A stretch of 64,000 nt of DNA from contig OY725498.1 of NCBI GenBank assembly GCA_963281255.1, positions 4,402,001-4,466,000 of the forward strand, written 5' to 3'. This document shows positions 31,224 through 43,600 of the stretch, piece after piece. The notes beneath the pieces are model-generated. The model was given only the letters and a program-made list of their open reading frames with translations. It had not been told where the DNA came from and made no database searches. Positions within the stretch are counted from its first letter, which is position 1; the number at the start of each line of letters is the position of its first letter. This stretch comes from Aphrocallistes beatrix. Lineage: Eukaryota; Porifera; Hexactinellida; Sceptrulophora; Aphrocallistidae. The position numbers and the translations under genes are program-made.

Positions 31224-33176
31224 TCAAATACAATCTGAAAGTATGATAGCAATTCTCTCAATAATATCAGAATACTCTAAATTATTTGAAGTTGTAAGAC
31301 CATTTTTCAGAGCATTGATTTCATTTCTTTTCCCTTCTTTGTGAAATCTGTTCAACATCCTATCGATGACTTTCACACTAATTTTGCTGTCGTTTTTAAG
31401 AGCATATTCCACGAATGAAATCGCTTTTTGATAATTCCAAGTCTTGATACAACAGTCAATTATTCTTTCAATTAAATGAACTGGAATTGTTTGTCCGTGG
31501 TAATATTCTTTAATGTGGGGCCAAACTTTAGTGTAGATAAATTCGCATTCATCTTCCAAGTGTTTGATTGCAGCTGTAGAAATTAAAAGAGCAAAAATTT
31601 CTTCTTTGCCTAATGTCTGACTATCAGCTATCCGAGTATATTTCTGTTTCATCTTCCCAAAATCTTTCGCCCGTGAAAATGCAAACATTATGGAAGAGTG
31701 GATATCCATTGGAACCTCAGTGTCATGATTTTGGTATATTTTATCTAATCGTGTGTCGAAGAATTCAACAGATTTCAAGAATGATTTCTTCTCTTCTGCT
31801 GTACGAATATGAGGGGTCAATCTCCTCAGAAGGTCGGCTACATGTTTTGGAGTCAGCATAGCATTCATTTTGACGGCAACTGTAATTAATGAGTAGAGCA
31901 TATTGCAATATATATTATTGGGAATCCTATCTTGAGGGGTGTAGTGCTGTGTCCAGTTTGTCAATTCTTCTAAAATTTCGTCATTTTTTTCAAGTGCAAC
32001 GAGAAAAGCGAGTTCGCGAGATAGAAATGTATCAAGGGATTCAGAAATATCCACCATTCGGGAATGAAGATATCCTATAAATAGGCTAGCAGAGGGGAAC
32101 AGAACATTCTGTTTAATATCAGACTTTATATCACGATTAATAAAAATTGTTGGATCTTCATTGAGTGATTTCAAATCATTTGAAGCAGAGCGCACCCGAA
32201 CTAGGGACTGTAGATGGAGAAGATTCCCGAAATATTTTCCTTTATCTTTGATATGCACATTTTGTGCTTTGCAATAGAAAAGATAGAATAGTTTTAAGGC
32301 TAAGTTGATGTTATTCTTTTCTAAACAAATTTGGTAGAAATTCACTCTTTCGGATGGTCCAAATCTTACAGAAAAGGATTTATCGGCAGAATCATTGATG
32401 CCGGTGAATTCGATTCTAGACTCCATATCGTTAATCAAATCACGTATTTGGTCTAGATAATCGTCCTCCTCAGAATCCCTATAAGCAGTCATGAATAATC
32501 GTAAAAACATCAATTTTAGGCGTGTGAAGTATGGTCTGGTTGGTTCCCCAATAGCGGATCTGACAGCATCTCTATCGTGCAGCAGTCTCTGCTTGAGCTG
32601 ACGAGCTGCGTCATCATAATGTTCAAGCTTAATAATTATTTCAAGTAAGTACAGTTGAAGAGTATTGTTGGATTTGATCAGGGTTAAAAAATCAATTTCA
32701 TCTTGTATGTATGGGGAAATGAGTTCTAGTTCACTGTTCATCCCTACGATAGCTTGTAGCACAGAAATTAGAGAGTCCTTTCCCTGTATGCGCTTTATGG
32801 AGTCACAGATTCGTTCGAGTTTTTCCACATCCCAGTAGTAGACAGTGTCTATTCGAAAAAAACGGTGGTTTGGATCCCAATCCGATAACACAGCATCAAT
32901 TTCTTCGTCAGTAGAACTTAGATCAATTAAGAATGAATATATGTTGGAACTCAGGGGAAAACGGTGTGCCTTTTTGAACTCAACAATCGGTTGCATAATC
33001 TGTTCAAGTGGTAAATTCTTATTTTTCGCTTCAACTATTTCATTGAACAGCGAATTTTGAAGTGTTAGGTTATGACTAGGTGTAGATGAGGTTTCAGTTT
33101 GAATATTTTTCGAAATATGGAGGAGTGTGACCCGGTATAAAGGAGGGATCACAGGTCTTATTAATAACCGAAGCAT
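31224..33176 (-). CDS. Mitochondrial helical-repeat (PPR-like) protein
   Basis: Intronless ORF of 650 aa. The first about 30 residues (MLRLLIRPVIPPLYRVTLLH) are basic and hydrophobic without acidic residues, like a matrix presequence. The rest is alpha-helical with loosely repeated helix pairs of about 35 residues (INLALKLFYLFYC, YCNMLYSLITVAVKM, FALLISTAAIKHLEDECEFI, WNYQKAISFVEYALKNDSK), as in pentatricopeptide repeat proteins. Length and layout fit animal mitochondrial PPR proteins such as PTCD3 (mS39, small mitoribosomal subunit), but no specific signature confirms this. RNA binding in mitochondria is the likely role. Confidence 0.55.
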   Translation of the reverse strand: MLRLLIRPVIPPLYRVTLLHISKNIQTETSSTPSHNLTLQNSLFNEIVEAKNKNLPLEQIMQPIVEFKKAHRFPLSSNIYSFLIDLSSTDEEIDAVLSDWDPNHRFFRIDTVYYWDVEKLERICDSIKRIQGKDSLISVLQAIVGMNSELELISPYIQDEIDFLTLIKSNNTLQLYLLEIIIKLEHYDDAARQLKQRLLHDRDAVRSAIGEPTRPYFTRLKLMFLRLFMTAYRDSEEDDYLDQIRDLINDMESRIEFTGINDSADKSFSVRFGPSERVNFYQICLEKNNINLALKLFYLFYCKAQNVHIKDKGKYFGNLLHLQSLVRVRSASNDLKSLNEDPTIFINRDIKSDIKQNVLFPSASLFIGYLHSRMVDISESLDTFLSRELAFLVALEKNDEILEELTNWTQHYTPQDRIPNNIYCNMLYSLITVAVKMNAMLTPKHVADLLRRLTPHIRTAEEKKSFLKSVEFFDTRLDKIYQNHDTEVPMDIHSSIMFAFSRAKDFGKMKQKYTRIADSQTLGKEEIFALLISTAAIKHLEDECEFIYTKVWPHIKEYYHGQTIPVHLIERIIDCCIKTWNYQKAISFVEYALKNDSKISVKVIDRMLNRFHKEGKRNEINALKNGLTTSNNLEYSDIIERIAIILSDCI

Positions 33177-33292
33177 TTTGAAATGTCAAGCTAGTAAACG
33201 CTAAAATATCGATTTGAAGAGAACATTGTGAGTTGATCAATTCATATATTTATTATTTAATAGGGATAAATGCATTAAAAATTAGGAATTAA

Positions 33293-33399
33293 TTATATGT
33301 CGACTGCCGATATACCAGGGATTTAAAAAACTTTGATCAGCCAAATCTGATTTCTGTCGGCCAAAAAACTCATAAGTATTATTGGCGGCCGACATATAA
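33293..33399. mobile_element. Short inverted-repeat element (TTATATGTCGRCYGCC ends)
   Basis: A 107-bp sequence whose 20-bp ends TTATATGTCGACTGCCGATA and the complement of TATTGGCGGCCGACATATAA match at 17 positions. Internal CGGCC words. It lies between the PPR-like gene and CaMKII; the rest of 33177-33569 is AT-rich and featureless. Confidence 0.55.
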
Positions 33400-33569
33400 G
33401 TAATTCTAAATAAATATTCATGAAGTATATAAAAATAAATATATAATTATAATTTTTTCAGAATTCGTTTTTTACGAATAAGAATTGGGTTTATATGAAT
33501 ATATAAGATTGGACTCTAAAGTCAATTGTAACATAAAATATCTAAATTTTTAAGTGAAGACTGTTCGTA

Positions 33570-34620
33570 CTAAGAGGTGTGAAAATGGACACATTTCCAT
33601 TTCCAGTCAAAATTCTTCCACACACGAGTTTCAGGTATCTCAACTGCTGCATACTTTGAATCAGATCCAAGATAGGCGATTATTTTTGTGTAGAAAATAC
33701 ACGCACCATTCGTTCCAATCATATGTACGATCGGATTAGTGATAGACACACGAGGTTGCCTATATTCACGAGTTTCCAATTGGGGACTGTAGGTAGTGCA
33801 GTCTGGATCAGACAACTCCTGATAGAGTTCATTATTACGGTACACCATTGCTTCACTAATTCGCTCGGTAATTGCAATTATATCTACAGTGAAATCTGAT
33901 TCATAGTGCCTGAGGTTATCTGTCTGCAGAGGCTGAAGCTTATTGATTTGAGATGTTTTAGGGGAAATATCCATGGGCTTTTTGTGATTTGTAGGACACC
34001 CATCTTCTTCAAATAGTTCTTGTATGGGGTTAAGTTCAGTTGCACGTGTATTCATCCCCTGTCCTTCCTTCAATAGCATTTTGAATCTGTTTGACATCAT
34101 TACTGTATGCCCAATCACTTTCCATTTCCGTCTTGCTTTACTAAATTCTATTAGATCAATGATTGTTTGTTGCCTGTGAAGTTTCGAGGTGACAGTTTCG
34201 CGTTTCGCGATCCAATTTTGCCTAAGAGCCTGCTTGGCAGTGATACGATTTCGAGGATCAAACTCTAGCATTCGATCTATGAGAGCTTTAGCGCTATCTG
34301 TGACGTCATTCCATTGTGAATCCGAGAAATCATAACTCGCATTCGTTATCATAGATTGGAGAACTTGTGGGTTGTCATCCCAGAAAGGTGGAAATCCAAC
34401 TAAGATCACATATAGAATGACCCCACACGACCATATGTCAACTGGTTTGGAGTAGGGCCTATGGAGTAATATCTCAGGTGAGATATAGCATGGTGTGCCG
34501 GCCCAGTCATGATACTCTGGATCTTCGCCTTTCACCTCTTTAGCTAAACCAAAGTCTGCGAGCTTAACATGTTTCTCGTCTCCGTTGGCGGTTAGAAGAA
34601 GATTCTCCGGCTTGATATCC
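33570..34620 (-). CDS. CAMK2: CaMKII terminal exon, cassette A (intact DFG)
   Basis: 349 codons plus stop. C-lobe features: [21 protein letters not shown] (Mg-binding Asp present), [31 protein letters not shown]. The autoregulatory segment reads [20 protein letters not shown]; Thr in HRQQT is the Thr286 autophosphorylation position and the following basic amphipathic stretch binds calmodulin. The linker is longer than in cassette B. The C-terminal part ([20 protein letters not shown] to [10 protein letters not shown]) is the hub domain that forms the dodecamer. Expected to be an active, calmodulin-switched kinase. Confidence 0.9.
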
Positions 34621-37600
34621 CTAAGAGCAAATAACCAAGTGGAGATATCGTATATAGTGATGCCTACAATTCTACACATTATATTTTTCACAACTTCCTT
34701 TTAAAATCGGATATATATCAATATGCAATACAGAGGTTCAGGGCAGATGTTACAATAATGCTTAACTCCACCACTGCTATACACGTATTCACCTGACGTT
34801 TGGATCTGTGAATCTAGAACAATAGCTATATGCATTTTCAACTTTTTGTCAGTGTAAGGACTTGATCTTGGTTTAGAGCTTACTTGACCAATAAAACATA
34901 ATTATTAACAAGCTAACTAAAATTACATTTCAAGATCAATATATTTATCAAAGTGAATAATATGCTTTATTTCCATCTACAAAATAAATACAATATACGA
35001 ATAGGGAGACATTTAGTTCTGAAATAAGTGTATAAAGGGATAATTCTAAATTTGCTAAACAATTGAAGAATGGAGATGCACACATTTCCAACTGCCTTCA
35101 ATGCTTTCCCATAAACGAGTTTCTACAAACTGATGAGTGACATGCTTACTCTCTTTAGTAATAAACTGAATAAGTTTGGTATAGGAAACGCATGCCACAT
35201 TATCACCGAATTTTCTCACATTCGGACTGGCAATAGTTACTTGTACATTATCGGAATAAATGGGCTTATCTGGTTCAATTTTAGTGCAGTGAGGTGCAGA
35301 GAGAGAATTGATAACATTTGTGTTATTGGTGATCACAGCTTCAGATAATTGTGTAGTGACAGTAACCATCTCACTGTAAAAAGTACTTTCCTTTGAGAAA
35401 TCAGGTTTGCTCAAGTTAGCTGTACAAATGGTTGGGCTTCTAACCTTCTCATTCAAAATCATGTTGAATCGCTGAGTGCACAATGCACTGATAATGGCGC
35501 TTTTGAGTTTCCGACGTGCGTTGAATTGACTCAAACCTTGGATGGTACTCTGTCGGTGGATGTTGGAAGCATATTTTCCAGGGTCTTGAATCCAAGGAAC
35601 TTTCAGCGCCTCTCGCGCTGTCATGCGTTTCTCTGGATTAATATGAATCATTCGAGTGATCAACGATTTAGTGTCATCTGCAATGGCATCCCATTCGGGA
35701 GAATAGAACTCGTATTTCCCTGTAGCTATGAGATTAGAAAGCTTTTTTTCATCGTCATCCCAAAAAGGAGGATATCCTACCATTAAAATGTATAGGATTA
35801 CTCCACATGCCCACATGTCCACTGGTTTCCCGTATTTTTCTTTTTTAATTATTTCAGGCGAGAAGTAACCGAGGGTGCCTGCCATCTTATGCTCGCCAGG
35901 ATTGTCGTCTTGTACTCTCAGGGCTAAGCCGAAATTCGCTAGTTTGATATTCGCTTTGGGATCAGTGCTTGTTAAGAGCAAATTCTCAGGCTTGATGTCC
36001 CTATCAGAAAATAATCAAAATGCAAGAACAAAAACGAGCCTCTTCAATTGAGAAATGAAATGCTATCGAAATATGAAGTAACATACAAGGCATAGTTATA
36101 ACAACAAATCGTTAAACAATGTTCAAAGTTATTCTGAAATCAGTGTATACATAATTCAATTGAACACAGAAAGGATACAAATTTGCACCAAAACAATTCA
36201 GTACTTTATGTCAGAGTGGGCAAGTAGGCTACCATAGGAAACCACGAGGCTCCACAGGATTCAATTTTACGAAATGATTGATAAGACTCGGTTTAGGATT
36301 AATATAGATATCGCTACAAAAGTATGTTTTAGAACCTAGTGCAATCTTGCGACATTAGTAGTGAAACCATTCGAAAACTTGTCTGCAAGATTCGCTTTGA
36401 TTTTGTACCTCTGGGGTTTTTCGCAAATGAATGTTAATATTATTCTGGCACAGCTAAAATTTAAATTCAAGAAATGCGATAATATTGATTTCGAGATAAT
36501 AGACAGAAATGTTGTGTATGTAAAGTGAACATGAAAAAACCTTAAAACTATTAATATAGATTTTAATCAAACTAATTACTTTATCATTTGGCATCTCAGC
36601 TGACAATGAACACGATGTTAACTTCCCACAAAAACATATCTGGAGATCAAAACGTTATCAGTGCAGCAATTCTAAATTGAAGAATTTCCAACTGATTGAA
36701 TTTAATATTCCCATGACAATAACTATAAATTATTACTTCTCGCATCTGTGTCAATTGTGATACAAAATCTGAAATATAATAGGTAAATTATGTGGTAACG
36801 TGGGTTGTATGGACAAGGATTTCGTAAGAAATATGGTTTGAGAACACAGTACGAACAAAACTTTGGTAGCATGGAAGGTTGCTCTTAGAATGCAACATCA
36901 AAGTATCACTCATAAGGCAACCAAAACTAGCACATCTGACATGGACAAATATTAGTAGAGAAATTGATTCAAATTCGAAGTCAATGATCTTGATAGAGAG
37001 CACATGTGATTGTAAAGGTCATCTTCATTTGATTAAGAGTTGATGACCAGGTCATTTAGTTGTGATTCGTTGAATATATGAAATAGTTTTAAAACTCCAA
37101 TGCAGCTAATGCAAGTTAAACTAGAATTAGATTCTAGAGATCGTCACGCATGCAAATTCAATAAATTTGATTATTAGGAGAAACAAGGATCATTTGGAAT
37201 GTAAACACTCGCAATGTGTAGTTATATGTTTTGTGACACGAATTGTTCCACACATCTTTCGCTAGGAAAAACCAATCTATTTCCCCAATACGATTCTAAA
37301 AAAGTATATTTGTAGTAGTTCTTAATTTTATTATACAAGCGCGGTTCGAAATGCCGTGATATTTCAAATGTTTATAAAAAAAGTGTGCAAAACATGCAAT
37401 TTTCATATTCCTAAGATTTGCCAGTTCGACAATCAATTCAGACAAAGAAAAACAAATTCTAGAGCATTTTAATATATAAGATAAAATCTAAAAATGATAA
37501 AACAGTTGTTAGTACAATTAAAAATTATCGCTGTCAATTAATTAAGTTAGTAATAAAGATTCTACAAGAGAGGACATTAACACACATAAAGAATTTGCAA

Positions 37601-40600
37601 TATAATGTTATAACTCTGTTTACGTGAAACATAGGAGGTATTTTCTACTTCTATAAAAATCTACCACATTGAGATATTACACTTGTTGAAATATAATCAT
37701 AAAATGTCCTATGATAACATCGGGATATTACAGCATGTTAATTAGTACCCTTCGGCTGGCGTTGGTTTTTTTCTATTTATAGTAAAGACCCAAACTTGTA
37801 TGGCTTCCCCGCCTAAAATAGCTTGAATCGGAAATGACGCAACAAAACACCTCGCAAAGCGCGGGATTTATTAAATCATTTCTGAAACTGTATCGTTGCG
37901 TTAGGTAATTTCCGGTTTAACCCATTTTGGGAGGGGAAGTCATATATTTCTATAAATAGATTTTACCGCATGCATTACTGGCCTGGTGGGCAAACTAGTC
38001 TGTTTCCCTCGTGTTACATTGTACGTGAGGAGTGTGAAGTACTTAGTATACATTTTACCTGGCAAAGGGAGATGAAGCAATGCTGTTCATGACTGATAAG
38101 AAGTTAAATGTGTAGGATTCAAGTTGCTTGCATAACGCTAGTATTGTATAATAACCAATTAAAAAGTGCTCTGAGACCCAAATCTGAACAAAATGAAGAG
38201 AAATTAATTGTAATAATTGAACTATTTAGCGCTACATTATACATTATGAACGTAATATTTTGGGTGTAGAATAGCACTATCTGCAATTTATGCCTGCATC
38301 ACGGTATCTTTAACAAGACCTCGAATATCATCTGATTCTTCAGCATTAAATAATTTCAACTTAATTTGTGGAGAATAAATGCAATATGAACAGAATGGAC
38401 ACCTGCTCATTTTGGTGGATTTTGAGGGCATTTTTTTATCTATTTAGGGATTCAATTATTCGGATCAAATACAAGACTACGTAAACACTGCACTGTATAA
38501 ATTCCTCTACAACCTGTTCTAGTTCCAACACATGGATTCAACGAAAAAGGAGTCTCATTGAAGAGTTGGTTACTACAGGTGACTTTACGTATTCTAGATG
38601 CAACATTTCGGTTTGTTTGACAAGAAAAGGATAATTAGATTCTTGTTAGAAGATTCTGTAAACTGTCCCAGATATCTCATGAATGAATCGACAAGGAGAC
38701 ACAGTATTATATTAAAATGACAAAGAAATTAATCTAGAAATCTTAATCAATACTTGGCCAATAGGATCGAATTAACATAAATTAACTGATGCACATGTCA
38801 ACGCGATGGTTGAAATTACATATTACGGATAGGATCGATCGATCTTATTTCATTGTGCAATGCAATCTAAGCCAATCCCTCCCACTAATCATATCATGAT
38901 ATAGATACTTTCTGAAAAGATCATCCGATCCGGGAATTGTGTACTAGTACAGTTTAAGAATGGAGTTAAAATCACCTTTTAAGGCGAGGATGCTTCAATA
39001 CTTCTTTCTAGAACTGAAAGTTTTATCAGCACTGAGACCAAATCTTAACCATAAATATATTAAATATATTAAATCATTAAGAACTTAATAAAGGATTCAA
39101 CTTATAGTAATCATGACAACACTTGGCAGTAATAGACACGAAGACCTACTGCTGAAGCTGAAGTGTGCAGTCGAAATCGTTTTTGACCCGTTTTTTGCTA
39201 GGCCTCTGTAAACATTGTTTATTAGTAGTATTGACTCCATTACAGAATACTCGGGTTTTTGTCCGTCGGTTTCTTTGTCGCCTAGGCTATGAAATTAATT
39301 GACAAAAGTAAACTACTCCGACTGCATTATGCTATATAATTGACACTAAGACTTCCTCTCACGTGCAAAATATGTATTGAAAATATGACAAGCTTAAACC
39401 ATTGATACCAAAAGTTTTTTATTCCGCAAACGTATCAAGTTAGAAAGCAAAGAAAACTGTACTAATAAAGGGTAGTTCTATAACATGTGGATGTGAAAAC
39501 GTAATAAGAACTTTTAGTTTCTACTAAATTATTAGTATTAGAATTTTCTAGTTTACAAGTACTTTGGTCAGCTGAATCAGTGTTCTGATTATCACAACTT
39601 ATTCTGTGGGTTGAAATTTAACAAAATATTTGGCTCAATTAATCAAATTAATTACTATATATTACCAGCTGGTACCTGCTATTATAATCATTTGATATGT
39701 TGCAAAGGGTACAAATCTTTGCAACTCATGATAATACTGTGAATCTATGACTAAGTTTGCAGAAAAATATGAAAAGAGAGCTCAAGAATGTTGGACTTAA
39801 ATTCCATTTGTTTACGTATTCAATTCGCTTAATAGTTCAAGGTGTCTAAAAGGTGCCAATAAACATATATATCCGCATAATCGGGACAACCGCTTAATTG
39901 GGAGAAGTCTCCAGGAACGGAATGGTTCCTATACATAGAAGCTAATACTAAATTTCATCGGTTAATTGGGAACTCCGCTTAATCGGGACAAAATAACCGA
40001 GATCAAAGTGTCCCGATTAAGTGGAGTCACCTGTACGTAAAATACTGTGTTTTTAATAAACAAAAGCAAATCTAATCAACCGACTCTGGACATCGGAGAT
40101 CTTAACTCTCTCTAGTAAACACGAGCCGAACTAATGGAGAGAAATCAATTCGACAGGAAGAGTCATACTAAGGCTGCTAATGTAAAACTATCAAACGAGA
40201 ATTCTTGAATTTGCACAGATTCCCTTTAAATAGCATTACTATTCGCGCTAATTCGAATATTATAAGAATGATTCATCTAAATAACACGAATTTCGGATAA
40301 AAGGTGAATGTATGCGTAAAAAGAGAAATATTTAAGCAATGCCTTCCAATGCAAAAAGGAATTTCGTTCCTGAATAAAATTACATAATAACGTGATCGAT
40401 AAATTAAATAGAGAATGATTAGAATCCTAACAGTGGATTTAGATGGAATCGTAAACAAAACGTTCAAGATAGGAATAAGTAACTGGCTTCAAACATCTGA
40501 CAAAAAATCTTTAGATCATGGAGAAAACTGCGAAAAATGCATCTGTCAAATATATCTTGCCATAGCTTGACACTATTGTTTACACAGATTTTCTTGACAG

Positions 40601-43600
40601 CTAAAAATCGAATTCTCATAACAGCACATCAGCGGGACAAGAAACAGGAGAACGCGTCAGATTTCTAACAGAGATGTAAATTTAAAAGAAAGCCTTTGAA
40701 ATTCTTATCTGGAAATGAGTGCAGACGACTTGGTTGTGTATCTGTGTCGAGATGATAAAATAAATCGCTTCGTGCTCTGATGCAACTCACACCCGACTGT
40801 TCGTATAAATGATTATGAGTCGAAAAATTGCGGTTGATGGGAATTCAAAAAATGTTTGATACTAATGATTATCATATATGTTTAATAATTTCAAATTATC
40901 GGATGGAGAATGGAGAGAGATAACTATGCAAATACTAAAACTAGACTTCTATAGACTATTTTGACGAGCACAAATATTTTAATATAATATTGCTATCAAA
41001 ACGAACGTGGTTTCTAAAATCATCCACAATTTGATTTACGTATATAAGGGAAACCGTGTACGAGTATATATATTTATGAGATGATTCATCCCGACAGAGG
41101 AATTTGTTGTAATAATCAAAAAAATTCCTTATGATTATTTCACAGGTGTTTTAAATTCAGAATAAATCATAATTATTAGAACTTGAGGGACGTAAAAGAT
41201 TGACATTTTTAAGCGATGATAATTGACTCATCTTTGACTGATACGATTTTCGTAGTATGACAAGCATAAGATCATATCATTTCTTGGATCTAAAGATGTA
41301 ATGATTCCAGTACGTATTTCAAAATAATTAGGTCACTTTTTAATTTGAATATTATTTCAATGAGATTAGAGTAAATGCACTAAACTACTCAATCAAGTTT
41401 GGGCCGGGTCGCTAGGTCAGACATTACAGATTCCTAATCGAATCAGCTGTTTAGGTAATTATCTCGAGATTCAGTTTATTTATTGTAAATATAAGTATCG
41501 CCTTTTCTCTAGATTAAGAAATTTTTATCCATTTTAAATCGACTCCGCTTAATAAAAAAAGAATAATACTCACACATAGAAGCTAATACAAAATATTTTC
41601 GGTTAATAGGGTTCTCCGCTTAATAGGGCCAAAATGTCCTCTGACCGATGTGATCCTATTAAGCGGAGTCGCTTATATTTATATTTACATAGGTACATAT
41701 ATCCTCTCTCGTAAAGTCTGCATTCATTCTTTTGTACCCTCCTAACTAAGGGATTATCTGGGAGCGAGAGACGCTCCTTTAGGCGTATGATTTTAGGCCT
41801 GAAAGGGTTTAGGAGCGAGGAAATTCAGACTATTATCCCTATATCATAATGCTATTCACCGATTTAGGTGTAAATTTATGGATCTAAGATGGAGGAGCGT
41901 ATCTCTGGAGGGCTGTATAAGACCCTGCTTCTACCCCTTAACCATTATTCTCAGGTTTGGACATACAAAGTATGTTCTTTCCTAGCGACCCATCCCATTA
42001 AAGTAAGATTTATTTGATTGTGATTTTTATTTTTGATGATCTTTCAGAAGCGAAATAGTTGAATCAGATAAAATATTAAAATGAAATATATACATGAACC
42101 AAATTCGTATAAAATTATTATTTTTACTTAATATGCTTGTAGAGAGAAATCTTGTGAGAAAACATGACTTGTTCTATCTACAGCAGTTGCAAATCCTTGA
42201 CAACTTTCATACATCGCTTCTGTTTGTGATCGCATGTTGTATATCTCTTCTTTAATTTTTGAAATGTTTGTAAGCGTTTCAGTTGATTTCTTTTCAATTC
42301 CCTGTCTCTTCGCATCTGTTTCCTTCCAGAATCTCTGGACATCTTCATCTTCTTCGCTGCCAGGGACTAGAACACAATCTTCGTAGAAAAAGAACTGATC
42401 AACATTAATTTGAATTGGCATCTCTTCTTCTCGTGTGTCCTTCAATTTCTTTTCAATAAATTTTTGTGCCAAAAAAGGGATGAAAGTCAATGAGGCTCTC
42501 TGCTTGATAGCTTTACCAACTCGAGACATGTTGTTATAATATTCAGATGATGTTTTAATAGTTTTAAGTTTTGAGTTTAAATCTAGCACTACTAGAATCC
42601 TTTATATAGTTTTTTTTCTGCAGCCATTCTACGCCATCATTTGGCTGAAGCCAGGCTAGTTAGTATACAGTGTAGCTGTCTGTACGTGATATTGCATCAC
42701 GATCAGTGTTATGGATAACTAGTAGATTATATGGGGTTGGACGTCATTTAAACTCACTATCAGATGTGGATTTCCCACCCCTTTACGACATAGTAAAGGG
42801 GTGGATAGACGCTAGTTCCAATGATGGTAGCTACGCAATATTAATCATGGAAATGTCCCAAAGAAATATTGTTCGTCAATAGATGAAAGAATTGATTCGA
42901 TATGAATTGGTTGTTGAGTGGAAGGCAGACATTTTAAAAAGTAAATATTACTTGAGTTTAAATCTAATTTGGTGAAATCCTTGCAGTTTCTTAGTTATCT
43001 GGAGTTCATCAAAAAGATTACACCGAACTGAAGAAATGTGATTGAGATCAGATTTTTAGGAAACATCAGCATTCGGAAGTTTCTCATAAAGCCACTGATA
43101 TATCATTGAAAAAGTAGCACACATACACACTTGCTGACACATATGTTGACTAGATACAGGTGTGGTTTATAATTTAAGGAGAACTTGAAGTGATAAGATT
43201 TTTGGACTGCAGCTGCATCAACTACAAAGTCTCAGAGCATGTCTCAATAACTATGTACATTACTCACATATATGATATGACCTCCTGGTCTAAGAAGAAA
43301 TCATTTCGCAACACATTCAGAAAGTTTTACCTTAATTTATTAGAGCAATATAACGTTTTTTCAAATATATTGCAGAGAGGATTCAAATCATTTTATCACA
43401 GATTTGAGAACCACAGTGTTCCCACTCAGAAAGATACTTTTTAATTGGAATTATCAGTAGACTGAGAGTGGGAAATAAAGATATATTAGTTACGAATTCA
43501 CCGTAGAAACACGATTACGCTCGTATATTAATGTCTCAAGTTGTCTAACCAATAAGGATATGACTAAATCTCGGCATTGTTCTGAAATTAAAACTTGCAG

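Noticed and set aside
33570-34691. Treating the 33.6-34.7 kb kinase ORF as a separate gene starting at its first ATG
   Set aside because: The first 23 codons precede a TAG acceptor and do not resemble a kinase; the N-lobe is missing and cannot fit before the neighbouring cassette.
36788-37003. 71-codon minus-strand ORF in the CaMKII intron
   Set aside because: No motif, low-complexity hydrophobic composition and no splice context.
37340-37370. A GGTTCGAAATGCC stretch resembling a tRNA B box
   Set aside because: No A box or cloverleaf could be drawn around it. No convincing tRNA or rRNA was found in the window.
43190-43444. 84-codon plus-strand ORF in the CaMKII intron
   Set aside because: Begins with GTG, has no ATG near the start, no homology and lies in AT-rich DNA; probably chance.
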